Assembly (NCBI GenBank): GCA_024280735.1
Contig: JAJRPO010000021.1
Location: 33,434 to 97,433, forward strand
Source of the DNA: Alphaproteobacteria bacterium
GTDB taxonomy: Bacteria; Pseudomonadota; Alphaproteobacteria; Rhodobacterales; Rhodobacteraceae
DNA length: 64,000 bases
Reading direction: 5' to 3'
Shown: positions 20,334 through 28,489 of the stretch, one piece after another
How the letters are laid out: each line of letters begins with the position of its first letter
Position numbering within the stretch: position 1 is the first letter of the stretch
The notes under the pieces: model-generated
The model's database searches: none
Told to the model about the DNA's origin: nothing
The model's input: the letters and a program-made list of their open reading frames with translations, nothing else
Translations under genes and position numbers: made by a program

Positions 20334-21416
20334 TTACAAACCCACTTCGGTTTCAGGATGCCCAAACACCAACGCGGCACAGCTGTACGCCGCCAAAATT
20401 TCCGCGCCACCCGCCACACGGTCTGGATACAACCGCCCGTTTTCCCAAACCGGAACCCCGTCCAAACGGACAGTCGGGTCCAGCACATTCCAGGATATTT
20501 CACCGGGTGCATAATTGCCGCAAGTGTGGAAGTGCAACAAACGCGGATTGCCAAAGGCAGAGCCGCTCCAACGGTCGTAAGCATCCGAGGCCTTGCCTTT
20601 GAACCGACACCCCGGGTGCATCCCCACATGCCACGAATGCACAAAATTGCGCGCGATGCCCAACTCGGACGATACCTTGTCATAGTGGTCATTTGCGACT
20701 TTCACCGCCCCCACATCCCCCTCAAACCCACCTAATTGATTACCGTCAAATTCGGCAAACAACTCCCCGTCATATTCCACTGCAAAAGGGGAATAATACT
20801 GCGAGCCCGTGCCCACCAGAAACCCCGGCAAGGCAACCCGCCCCTTGAACGTCACAGCAGGCATTGGCGCACCGATCAACATAGGAAACCGCGCCAGCGA
20901 TACGTCCGCTGGTTTTTCCTGAGGCAGAGTCACTGTGCCGCGAAAATCTGTACCTTTTGGGCAGGTAACATGTATGTCGTGGGCTGTCGAAAAGGCATCA
21001 TTTAGAACCGTCTTCATCTCGGTAAAGCCACCGTAATGCGCCTGCCCAAAGCCGCAGCCCAGCATATCGGCATCAAGTGCGTAAGAAATAACTGACCTGC
21101 CGTTTGCCGGAAGATCGCTAAACCGTAATTGATCCCCCACGCGTGCCAGAAAAATCGTCTGGTCCACCTTGGCCATTTGAACTTTGACCTCTGGGGCCAA
21201 TTCCGGTGCCAAAGGCGAGAACGGCACAGTCAACAGTTGAACCTCCGCCCCTATCTCCGATGCTGCTTGTGCAACCGCGCCAACAAGGACTGTGTCATAA
21301 TAAGCTTGATCACTGTCTTCATGCAGGATCAGCACTTTATCCCCAGCTTTGGTTCCTGCACAATTGCGCAGCAGGTTTGCCGCACCGCCTGCAATATTGG
21401 GGGGAAATTGCGCCAT
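20334..21416 (-). CDS. M29/NicX-like metal-dependent protein
   Basis: 360 residues. I recognise the general shape of the family that unites M29-type leucine aminopeptidases and 2,5-dihydroxypyridine 5,6-dioxygenase (NicX). It has an N-terminal region with GDKVLILHEDS, a central EFDGNQLGG, and a C-terminal metal-ligand segment with NFVHSWHVGMHPGC and LLHFHTCG. Clear candidate metal ligands are the His residues of SWHVGMHPG and HFHTCG. NicX-like members open pyridine rings in nicotinate breakdown; others have unknown roles. A LysR gene is divergent with a 95-base gap, and the nitrilase gene follows. That set would fit breakdown of an N-containing compound with an amide intermediate, but this is inference. 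Confidence 0.55.
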   Translation of the reverse strand: MAQFPPNIAGGAANLLRNCAGTKAGDKVLILHEDSDQAYYDTVLVGAVAQAASEIGAEVQLLTVPFSPLAPELAPEVKVQMAKVDQTIFLARVGDQLRFSDLPANGRSVISYALDADMLGCGFGQAHYGGFTEMKTVLNDAFSTAHDIHVTCPKGTDFRGTVTLPQEKPADVSLARFPMLIGAPMPAVTFKGRVALPGFLVGTGSQYYSPFAVEYDGELFAEFDGNQLGGFEGDVGAVKVANDHYDKVSSELGIARNFVHSWHVGMHPGCRFKGKASDAYDRWSGSAFGNPRLLHFHTCGNYAPGEISWNVLDPTVRLDGVPVWENGRLYPDRVAGGAEILAAYSCAALVFGHPETEVGL

Positions 21417-21511
21417 AGTAGACTCTCAGTTTGAAGGTTGCCTTCTTGTTACCCTCCGCCCGCACCGTTTTCTATTTGAAATACATTACCATAGGCATTA
21501 GAATAACTAAT

Positions 21512-22444
21512 ATGCTTAAAACTCTCCCCTTCAACGCCATGCGTGCCTTTGAATGCGTTGTCCGACAACGCGGATTTGGTCGTGCGGCTCAAGAACTCGG
21601 CGTAACGCAAAGCTCGGTCAGCCAGCACGTCAAAACACTAGAGGAATGGACAGGTCGTCGATTGCTGATACGCGGACCCAGACACACCGACCCCACACCC
21701 GAGGGCCAGTTGCTTGCCGATGCGATTACCAGCGGCATCGGCCAAATCACTGACGTTTGCGAGGCTTTGCGAAAGAAGCCATCCACAGACCTGAAGATCA
21801 CTGTCACTTGTCCGCCCGGTTTTGCCCTCAATTGGTTATTCCCTCGGCTGATCCATTTCGATCAGGCCCAACCACAAATCCCTGTTTCTATATCCACCAC
21901 TTCCGAAATGGTGAGTTTTGCAACAGGTCAGGACGACATTGCAATCCGTTACGGCATGGGGGGATACTCTGGCCTGCATGTGGAAAAACTGATGGATGAG
22001 CGTATGTTTCCTGTCTGCGCACCATCCTTGCTGGAAAATGGCCCAGCTTTGCGCATAATCGACGACCTCGCTAAGCACACAATTTTACTGGACGATATTG
22101 CGCAAATCGGCGGCAACCCACCAACTTGGCAATTCTGGGCAGAGGAAACCGGCCAAGCATTGCCCCAGATCACCCGTACCCGCAAATTCGGGCAGGCCAA
22201 TATGGTAGTCCAAGCCGCCATTTCCGGCTTGGGTGTCGCTCTTGGCCGTGAGCCTCTGGTGATAGACGCCTTGCAAGACGGCAGGTTGGTTCGCCCCTTC
22301 CCGGAATACACGCAGTCTCAATTCTCCTATTGGTTTGTCTGCCCAAAACAAGCGTTAAAGTCAGATCGGCTGCAACGGTTCCGGGCATGGCTGTTCCAAG
22401 AAGTTGAAAATCATAAACTATCTGCGGACTCGTTTTTTCATTAA
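21512..22444 (+). CDS. LysR-family transcriptional regulator
   Basis: 310 residues from ATG 21512. The DNA-binding segment is FNAMRAFECVVRQRGFGRAA followed by VTQSSVSQHVKTLEEWTG; the rest is the two-lobed effector domain. The earlier in-frame codons lie in non-coding sequence between divergent genes and were dropped because the family normally begins a few residues before the first helix. No strong Shine-Dalgarno is visible. It is divergent from the NicX-like gene, which is its most likely target together with the nitrilase gene. Confidence 0.86.
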   Translation: MLKTLPFNAMRAFECVVRQRGFGRAAQELGVTQSSVSQHVKTLEEWTGRRLLIRGPRHTDPTPEGQLLADAITSGIGQITDVCEALRKKPSTDLKITVTCPPGFALNWLFPRLIHFDQAQPQIPVSISTTSEMVSFATGQDDIAIRYGMGGYSGLHVEKLMDERMFPVCAPSLLENGPALRIIDDLAKHTILLDDIAQIGGNPPTWQFWAEETGQALPQITRTRKFGQANMVVQAAISGLGVALGREPLVIDALQDGRLVRPFPEYTQSQFSYWFVCPKQALKSDRLQRFRAWLFQEVENHKLSADSFFH

Positions 22445-22831
22445 CGTATTTGGGCGTCGCGAATCACATGGAGATTTTGGAAAATTCCCCGCAAAACGAA
22501 TTTCTCGGCAATCAAAAAACCGAAATCCCCTTGACTCCCAACAATTAGCAAGCCGGTTGGATAGTAATTATCCAATAGATAGACCAAAGGCGAGCTTACC
22601 CTGTCTGCCGCCATCATGGAGCATGACGGCACAGGAGGTCGATATTTTCGTAACAATTTCAAAGGTAAATGGGAACTGGCCGCCAACTCTAGAAAGGGGC
22701 AAGAAAACTTAGACCCAAAAATGATAAAGGATTCTAGCAAGTTTTTGATGCCACACAGCCGCGTGACTTGACATTCCTCGCATAATACATTCAAATATCG
22801 TAATACAATAGATCAAATCGGGAGGGAGCAA
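22445..22831. other. 387-base intergenic region before dsrE2
   Basis: More AT-rich than its surroundings, with stop codons in all frames apart from short, unsupported runs. I see no gene. Its last 50 bases hold a degenerate palindrome of the type found before dsrA and mrp (22785-22808) and the GGGAGGGAG ribosome site of dsrE2. The region separates the amine/nitrogen genes from the sulfur island. Confidence 0.6.
22785..22808. promoter_or_regulatory. weak ATTC-N8-GAAT-type palindrome before dsrE2
   Basis: ATACATTC, eight bases, then TAATACAA. It matches the perfect palindrome at 45909-45932 in 12 of 16 arm positions with identical spacing. Its position 24 bases before the dsrE2 start is suitable for a repressor site. 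Confidence 0.4.
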
Positions 22832-23332
22832 ATGCTCGACGCAGACCTAGAGAATACAAAAAGCATGTCAATCATCGTCACCAAAGGGTCGCTCGATTGG
22901 GCATATCCACCCTTTATTCTGGCAACGACCGCTGCGGCAATGGACATCGAAACCACGATGTTTTTTACCTTTTACGGCTTGCCATTGCTGAAGAAAAAGC
23001 TGGACCTGAAAATGACCACACTGGGCAACCCTGCGATGGAAATGCCCATGGCTGGCATGCATATGAAAATGCCGAACATGGTTTCCATGATCCCCGGTGT
23101 TGACCGTGCCGCAACCACAATGATGAAAAACCTGATGGCCAAAAAGGGCGTCGCATCTATCGAGGACCTGCGGGAGGCAGCAGTCGAATCCGATGTGCGG
23201 ATGATTGCCTGCCAGATGACCCTTGATCTGTTTGAATACGACAAAAAAGACATGATCGAAGGAATTGAGCTGGGCGGCGCTGCGACCTATATGGAAGTTG
23301 CTGCAAAATCCCATATCAACCTGTTTATCTAA
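22832..23332 (+). CDS. dsrE2: DsrE2-type sulfurtransferase
   Basis: 166 residues of the DsrE/DsrF-like fold. It contains the hydrophobic TMFFTFYGLPLL segment and a Met-rich stretch at about 67-87 (GNPAMEMPMAGMHMKMP). The only cysteine is Cys127 in MIACQMT, the position of the sulfur-binding Cys in this family. DsrE2 proteins occur with TusA and rhodanese in sulfur oxidisers and pass sulfane sulfur toward the Dsr or Hdr systems. Here tusA follows after 39 bases; no rhodanese gene is adjacent. Strong ribosome site GGGAGGGAG. The N-terminus has no clear signal peptide, although hydrophobic stretches could allow membrane contact. Confidence 0.85.
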   Translation: MLDADLENTKSMSIIVTKGSLDWAYPPFILATTAAAMDIETTMFFTFYGLPLLKKKLDLKMTTLGNPAMEMPMAGMHMKMPNMVSMIPGVDRAATTMMKNLMAKKGVASIEDLREAAVESDVRMIACQMTLDLFEYDKKDMIEGIELGGAATYMEVAAKSHINLFI

Positions 23333-23371
23333 AACGACTGACATAACTAACAGCTCCGAAAAGGGAAACCA

Positions 23372-23596
23372 ATGGCTGAACATACACTTAACGCAGAAGG
23401 CCTGAATTGCCCGCTGCCGATCCTGAAAGCCAAGAAAATGCTGAAAGGCATGGCATCCGGCGACATCCTGAAAATCAGCGCAACCGACCCTGGTTCTGCA
23501 GCTGACTTTGCAGCTTTCTGCACACACACTGGTAACGAGTTGCTGAACTCCGCAACCGAAGGTGACCTGTACAAATTTGAGATCAAACGTTCTTAA
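23372..23596 (+). CDS. tusA: TusA sulfur carrier protein
   Basis: 74 residues with the family hallmark LNCPLPILKAKK; Cys13 carries the persulfide. The C-terminal half ends with the TGNELL-like strand and helix typical of TusA/SirA. In oxidative Dsr organisms TusA takes sulfur from rhodanese or DsrE2 and hands it to DsrEFH. It is downstream of dsrE2 and is closed by a strong terminator, so the pair forms a short plus-strand operon facing the end of the dsr operon. Confidence 0.95.
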   Translation: MAEHTLNAEGLNCPLPILKAKKMLKGMASGDILKISATDPGSAADFAAFCTHTGNELLNSATEGDLYKFEIKRS

Positions 23597-23618
23597 TTTC
23601 GCGTTGACTGCAAAATAG

Positions 23619-23646
23619 AAAGCCCCGCCAATCTGGCGGGGCTTTT
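23619..23646. terminator. rho-independent terminator after tusA
   Basis: AAAGCCCCGCC, loop AATCT, GGCGGGGC then TTTT. An A-run on the left and a T-run on the right make it work in both directions, stopping tusA and the convergent dsrN transcript, whose stop lies 11 bases away. Confidence 0.92.
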
Positions 23647-23656
23647 CTCATTTCAG

Positions 23657-25018
23657 TTATTTGCGTTTGCTATCCACAAACCCAAGGAACCGATCCACCC
23701 AAGGATTTTCCGCCGTATTGCGTTGGTGACAAAACCCGGCCACCAGATTATGTGTGACAATCCCGTCATGTTTGCCATCAATCCCTGCCCCACGGGTCAG
23801 ATCACGGGCATAGGTCGGCACTTCGCCAATATTCTCTAACTTAGCATAATGAAACTCATGCGCCTTGGTTGGCGCGCTGGTCTTGCCCCAAGGGTGATCT
23901 GCTGTCGCTGTATATTCCACATAACCGCGCCCCTGTGGCCGTTTGCACATCACCGCGTCAGCCTGCACCACGCCGCACATATCATGCGCTTGGCCGTCCC
24001 AGATCATCGATTTACACAGATACATCAGCCCGCCACATTCTGCATAGGCGGGCATCCCGCCCTCAATTGCGCGCTTGATATCAGCGCGCAGGGCCGTATT
24101 CGCCGCAAGCGCCTGCATCTGCGTTTCAGGAAAACCGCCGCCGATGAACAACCCGTCCACCTCTGGCAAGGCACTGTCCGTCATCGCATTAAACGGCAGC
24201 AACTCTGCGCCCAGTTCTGTGAACCGCTCCAGATCATCTGCATAATAGAACCCAAACGCCTTGTCCCGCGCCACGGCTATTTTCATGCCTTGATAGATCG
24301 GCTCCGGCGCTACCCGCGGCACAACCGGAACCATCGGCGCAGATGCCGCTATTTCCAGTAGAAGGTCCAGATCAACCGACGCCCCAACAATCTCCGAAAT
24401 CTGGGCAATTTTGCCATCCAAATGCGCGGTCTCTGACGGGGTTGTCAGGCCCAGATGCCGCTCGCCAATGTCCAGCTTGCTGTTGCGCCCTACAGCGCCG
24501 ATCACTGGAATATCGGTATATGCCTCAACCGCTGCCCGCAACTTACCCTCATGCCTTGGCCCGCCAACTTTGTTCAGGATCACCCCCGCGATATTCACAT
24601 TCGCATCAAACGCTTGGTATCCCATCAACAGTGGTGCAATGCCCCGTGTCATACCGTTGGTATCAATCACCAAAATGACCGGCGTTTTGGTCAGCGACGC
24701 CAGCGCCGCATTAGAATCGCGCCCCCTCAGGTCAACCCCGTCATACAGGCCCTTGTTGGCCTCGATCATCGCCACATCAGCACCATCCGCACGAGCGCAC
24801 ATCAGGGCGGTAAATTCTTCCGCCACCATGGTGTTGAAATCGATGTTGTAGCAGGGCCGACCACTGGCCGCCGCCAGCCACATCGGGTCAATGTAATCCG
24901 GCCCCTTTTTGAAACACTGAACCGACTGCCCACGCGCCGTTAGCGCGCCTGCAAGGCCCGTGCTAATAACCGTCTTGCCAGATGATTTATGCGCCGCTGC
25001 AATCAAAAAGCGGGCCAT
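23657..25018 (-). CDS. dsrN: DsrN, siroheme amidase (CobB/CbiA-like)
   Basis: 453 residues. The N-terminal AAHKSSGKTVISTGLAG is the P-loop of the CobB/CbiA dethiobiotin-synthase-like domain, and the C-terminal glutamine amidotransferase domain has its Cys in YAECGGLMYLC. By sequence it could be cobyrinate a,c-diamide synthase. As last gene of a dsr operon, with no cobalamin genes nearby, it is best read as DsrN, which amidates siroheme to the siroamide found in DsrAB. Length agrees with DsrN of purple sulfur bacteria. It starts 3 bases after the glycosyltransferase-like gene. Confidence 0.88.
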   Translation of the reverse strand: MARFLIAAAHKSSGKTVISTGLAGALTARGQSVQCFKKGPDYIDPMWLAAASGRPCYNIDFNTMVAEEFTALMCARADGADVAMIEANKGLYDGVDLRGRDSNAALASLTKTPVILVIDTNGMTRGIAPLLMGYQAFDANVNIAGVILNKVGGPRHEGKLRAAVEAYTDIPVIGAVGRNSKLDIGERHLGLTTPSETAHLDGKIAQISEIVGASVDLDLLLEIAASAPMVPVVPRVAPEPIYQGMKIAVARDKAFGFYYADDLERFTELGAELLPFNAMTDSALPEVDGLFIGGGFPETQMQALAANTALRADIKRAIEGGMPAYAECGGLMYLCKSMIWDGQAHDMCGVVQADAVMCKRPQGRGYVEYTATADHPWGKTSAPTKAHEFHYAKLENIGEVPTYARDLTRGAGIDGKHDGIVTHNLVAGFCHQRNTAENPWVDRFLGFVDSKRK

Positions 25019-25021
25019 GGC

Positions 25022-26029
25022 TTAGGCCAGCTTGAACATGTTGGATCTGTCACGCCCTGCCCAGGTTTCCTCGGCCTTGGCTTGCGCCTGCTCAATGCTA
25101 TCCGCCGCACCCATGGTTTTCAAAGCAATCGCCATCGAGCCGGTAATAGACGCCAGACCATAGACATTGTCAGTCTCACCCGACCACATGGTTGCCAGCT
25201 CGGAGGTATCCATCACCAAATCCTTAGGCTGGTGTGGGTCCGGCACCAATACGGGCCAAGTTTCCTGCGTGGCCTCACCCTTGCCATGGGTGGTTTCCAC
25301 CACGGTAGGTTTGTTCGGGCGGCGCTCAATCTCGCCGCCTTCACCACGAAACACCGCCATATGCGGCTGATCCAGAATGATCGCCGCACCGGAATGCACG
25401 TCCATAAACCCACGATGAAAAATGCCCTGCATCATCATTGTGGCATTGAACGGGTTCAGCATCCGCGCAAAACTATGCACCGGCGAGCGCAGCCCCAGAA
25501 TGGGCCGCAACTGAATCAAATCGCGCAACACAGGGCTGAGCGCCTCAAGTGGGGAATAGGCAAAGTTATGTGTCCCAAGCTGCACCGCTGCATCGCTGAG
25601 CGTTTCCGAGATCGGCACCCCCAGCATTTCCAGGGTTTCCTGCGTGTACACCCGCCCCGGCGTGTGCCCGTCAGTGCCATGCATAAACACCGTATATCCG
25701 GCCCCAGCCATCGCCAATGCTGACAGAATAAACCATGGCAGTTGAATGCGTTTGCCCGCATAAGACGACCAGTCCAGATCAACCTTCGGCATCTGTTCTG
25801 GCAAATCAAAAACCGTGCGGGCACCAAGGGTAAAGCCGGCGATTTCTTCCGGTGTTTCCTCTTTCAGGCGCAACAACATCAGGAACGCGCCGATCTGTTC
25901 ACGCTCTGCCTGACCGCTCAGGATCATGCCCATTGATTCCTCGGCCTCGGCCAAAGTCAGGGGGCGCGTTTTGGTTTTACCCCGCGCTAGAACCGCGATG
26001 AATTTGGAAAACGGGTGTTGTGCTTGCAT
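25022..26029 (-). CDS. TrpD2/YbiB-like glycosyltransferase-family protein inside the dsr operon
   Basis: 335 residues from the ATG at 26029, which has AGGA six bases upstream. The fold is that of class III/IV phosphoribosyltransferase-like proteins: the N-terminal helical domain ends with ERE-QIGAFLMLLRLKEETPEE, followed by VFMHGTDG and the long C-terminal domain. Unlike true anthranilate phosphoribosyltransferase, the GTGGD-type loop is not conserved, pointing to the TrpD2/YbiB group, some of which bind DNA. It lies between dsrP and dsrN, a place with no gene in the classical Allochromatium order. No trp genes are near. Function in sulfur oxidation is unknown. Confidence 0.72.
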   Translation of the reverse strand: MQAQHPFSKFIAVLARGKTKTRPLTLAEAEESMGMILSGQAEREQIGAFLMLLRLKEETPEEIAGFTLGARTVFDLPEQMPKVDLDWSSYAGKRIQLPWFILSALAMAGAGYTVFMHGTDGHTPGRVYTQETLEMLGVPISETLSDAAVQLGTHNFAYSPLEALSPVLRDLIQLRPILGLRSPVHSFARMLNPFNATMMMQGIFHRGFMDVHSGAAIILDQPHMAVFRGEGGEIERRPNKPTVVETTHGKGEATQETWPVLVPDPHQPKDLVMDTSELATMWSGETDNVYGLASITGSMAIALKTMGAADSIEQAQAKAEETWAGRDRSNMFKLA

Positions 26030-26092
26030 GATCTGTCCTATCAAAAGAGGCGCGGCACAAAGGCGCCACGCCCTAGCATATCAGTGACAGAC

Positions 26093-27277
26093 CTAGCTGT
26101 CAGATAGATTTTCCGGCAAAATGCGCAAGGCGACAACGCCAAGGCCTGCGATAATCAGGGTCAAGGCAACGCCGCCCATTCCCAATATCAGCTCCAGCGC
26201 AGAAGGCGTGTAGCTGTTCACCGCACCGTCATAAAAACTGCTGGTTACTTCATAGGCAGGAAAAATCTCTAGCGGGAACATTTGCCCGCCGATGATGATG
26301 ACGTAAAGCTGCACCAGTCCGCCCAGAATAATCAGCACCGACGCTAGTAAAACAGACCCCACGTTTGGCCCGTCAGTCGGTCGGAACAACAACGCGATTG
26401 GAATGACGCCGCCGATCAGCACTTGGCCAACCCAGAACAGGGTGGTGATACCGCCGCCGCCAAACAACAAGAACCGCTCTACATCGCCATGCTCTGCCGC
26501 ATAAAGATTTGTCAGGTGGCGCACGGCGGTAAAATACAACACGGCGCCCGCGAACACACCCAGCAGGTTGCCCATGCGTTTGATCAGCATCGGGTCCAGA
26601 TTGCGTTTGGTCAAGCGGTACATGCTGGTCAAAACCAACAGAAAAAACGCGAGGCCGAAGGAGAAGGACATGATGATGAACAGCGGTGCCATGATCGCCG
26701 CGTCATAGCCCGGACGCGCCACCAGCCAGCCAAAAATCGAGCCAGTACCCGTGGTCAATGCCAGACGCCAGATAAACGCCGCCGTGCCCATCGCCCGTAT
26801 GGTTTTCGCCGACATGCCGCGCGACATCTGCACAAACAGGTAAGCGCCGACAACCACAAAGAAACCGTTGTACAGGATCACATTCCAGGCAAATATCGAC
26901 TTGAAATTATAGGTGGTCATCGCCACGATCAAACGGTCAGGCCGCCCCAGATCCAGCACGAGAACACCCAAACCGCCAGCAAGCAACGCCATCGCCAGCA
27001 AGGCCGACAGACGCGCCATCGGTTTATAGGCAGTCTTGCCAAACACCGAAGCAATCGAGGCCACGTTCAGCGCGCCAGAGGCCGCAACAATCAGGAAAAT
27101 CGCAAATACATGCGGCAGACCCCAGACAATCTGGTTGTTCATGCCGGTCACGATATGGCCGTTGTGCTCCACATAGAGAACTGCCAGACCAGCGGCACCG
27201 ATGATGCCCCCAAGGATAATCGCCAGCACCCAAACCATCGGGGTTAGCGCCATTTCACGGTAAACTGTACGCTCCAT
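26093..27277 (-). CDS. dsrP: DsrP, NrfD-like membrane subunit
   Basis: 394 residues from the ATG at 27277 (AGGGG upstream). About ten hydrophobic helices are visible, beginning with PMVWVLAIILGGIIGAAGLA and including MALLAGGLGVLVLDLGRPDR, the NrfD/PsrC hallmark loop. DsrP is the quinone-interacting integral membrane subunit of DsrMKJOP, which links periplasmic DsrJ/DsrO to the membrane quinone pool and cytoplasmic DsrK. It follows dsrO after 12 bases. Length is normal. Confidence 0.93.
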   Translation of the reverse strand: MERTVYREMALTPMVWVLAIILGGIIGAAGLAVLYVEHNGHIVTGMNNQIVWGLPHVFAIFLIVAASGALNVASIASVFGKTAYKPMARLSALLAMALLAGGLGVLVLDLGRPDRLIVAMTTYNFKSIFAWNVILYNGFFVVVGAYLFVQMSRGMSAKTIRAMGTAAFIWRLALTTGTGSIFGWLVARPGYDAAIMAPLFIIMSFSFGLAFFLLVLTSMYRLTKRNLDPMLIKRMGNLLGVFAGAVLYFTAVRHLTNLYAAEHGDVERFLLFGGGGITTLFWVGQVLIGGVIPIALLFRPTDGPNVGSVLLASVLIILGGLVQLYVIIIGGQMFPLEIFPAYEVTSSFYDGAVNSYTPSALELILGMGGVALTLIIAGLGVVALRILPENLSDS

Positions 27278-27289
27278 AGTCAAATCCCC

Positions 27290-28048
27290 TTACAGGTTAT
27301 TATAGCGAACGCCGGGATTGAGGCGCAGATCATCGCGCAGCCCAATCGAGGAATATTGTTTCAAGGCGACCGCGATTTCGCTGGCCGGATCATTCAGATC
27401 GCCAAACATCATCGCGCCGTTGCCCGTTTTGCCGCAGGCCTCTACGCAAGCAGGCTGGCCACCCTTGTCAACGCGGTGGACACAAAGAGTACAACTCTCG
27501 ACCGTGCCATTGCCGCGAGGGGCATGGGTTTTCTGGTTTTCAATCGGTTCGTGCACAAAGCTACGCGCCTTGAACGGACAGGCCATCATGCAGTAACGAC
27601 AGCCAATACAGGCGTGTTTATCTACCAGCACAATACCATCGGCCCGCTTGAACGACGCGCCCGTCGGGCAAACATCGATGCAAGGCGCATCTTCGCAGTG
27701 CTGGCACATCATCGGCAGCGATACCTCACGGCCTGTCTGTTTGTGGGTCAGATCAACCTTGCGAATCCACTGCGCGTCGGTTTCTGGATTGCCGGTATCT
27801 TCCCAGCCGTTCTCATCTGAACAGGCGGTCACACAGGCATTGCAATCCGATTTGCACTTGTTCACGTCAATCAACAGGCCCCAGCGTTTACCCGCATCAG
27901 CCTTCGCAGAGGCTTCGCCACCAAAGGCCATTAGGGTCACGCCAGAGGTCAAGGCCACAGTGGCAACCGCGCCACCTGCCTTGAAAAATTCGCGGCGATC
28001 TACTTCGCTCAGGTCTTTGATCGCGGTGTTCAGGGCTGGGAGTTTCAT
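27290..28048 (-). CDS. dsrO: DsrO, periplasmic iron-sulfur protein with Tat signal
   Basis: 252 residues. A twin-arginine motif ([10 protein letters not shown]) near residue 18 is followed by a hydrophobic stretch and an Ala-rich cleavage site, so it is exported folded. Four ferredoxin-like Cys groups follow ([46 protein letters not shown] with CVEAC), allowing several [4Fe-4S] clusters. It is the electron-transfer subunit between DsrJ and DsrP. Its ATG overlaps the dsrJ stop by 4 bases. Confidence 0.95.
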   Translation of the reverse strand: MKLPALNTAIKDLSEVDRREFFKAGGAVATVALTSGVTLMAFGGEASAKADAGKRWGLLIDVNKCKSDCNACVTACSDENGWEDTGNPETDAQWIRKVDLTHKQTGREVSLPMMCQHCEDAPCIDVCPTGASFKRADGIVLVDKHACIGCRYCMMACPFKARSFVHEPIENQKTHAPRGNGTVESCTLCVHRVDKGGQPACVEACGKTGNGAMMFGDLNDPASEIAVALKQYSSIGLRDDLRLNPGVRYNNL

Positions 28049-28488
28049 TCCGTCACCTCTTTTAAATAGGCCGCCAATTCACGGTCTTTCTGCGGTAGCA
28101 TGGTAAGTTTCTTCACCAAATCAGCGTCCGGCAACGAGTTATGACATTGAAAGCAATCGATCTTTACGGCTGCAAACTCGTGACAGGTCCGGCAAAAATG
28201 CTGATCACTTTTCACACTGACAGGGCGCGCATCCGGCCCCATTACCGCGTGACAGGCAACACATTCTTTCAATGAATACTTCACATTACGGTCGCCCAGC
28301 AGCACCGTATCATCGCGATCATGCACCATCAGTTTCATGTGGTTTATCCGCATGAATTCATTGCCTTCAGGGTGCGCCTCGCCGGCCGCCTTGGGGACCA
28401 CGGGTGCCAGCGATGATTTAATCTCGCCCGCCGAGGCCATGCCCATTAACCCGATCAGGATCAGAAAACTTGCGAATAGCCGTTTCAT
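28045..28488 (-). CDS. dsrJ: DsrJ, triheme cytochrome c
   Basis: 147 residues from the ATG at 28488, with GGAGAG upstream inside the end of dsrL. A signal peptide ([16 protein letters not shown]) is followed by three heme c sites: CVACH, CRTCH and CFQCH. DsrJ is the periplasmic cytochrome of DsrMKJOP. The six cysteines of these motifs are the only ones in the protein. In Allochromatium vinosum an additional Cys has been described as distal ligand of one heme; the region where it would lie here (just before [13 protein letters not shown]) has none. The heme count is normal, so the call is secure. Confidence 0.94.
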   Translation of the reverse strand: MKRLFASFLILIGLMGMASAGEIKSSLAPVVPKAAGEAHPEGNEFMRINHMKLMVHDRDDTVLLGDRNVKYSLKECVACHAVMGPDARPVSVKSDQHFCRTCHEFAAVKIDCFQCHNSLPDADLVKKLTMLPQKDRELAAYLKEVTE

Positions 28489-28489
28489 T

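Noticed and set aside
22404..22712. 102-codon open frame before dsrE2
   Set aside because: Starts inside the LysR gene, low-complexity translation, no ribosome site; the area is better read as intergenic.
23657..25018. Cobyrinate a,c-diamide synthase (cobalamin gene)
   Set aside because: The fold fits, but the gene is in the dsr operon next to no cobalamin genes, so DsrN is the better call.
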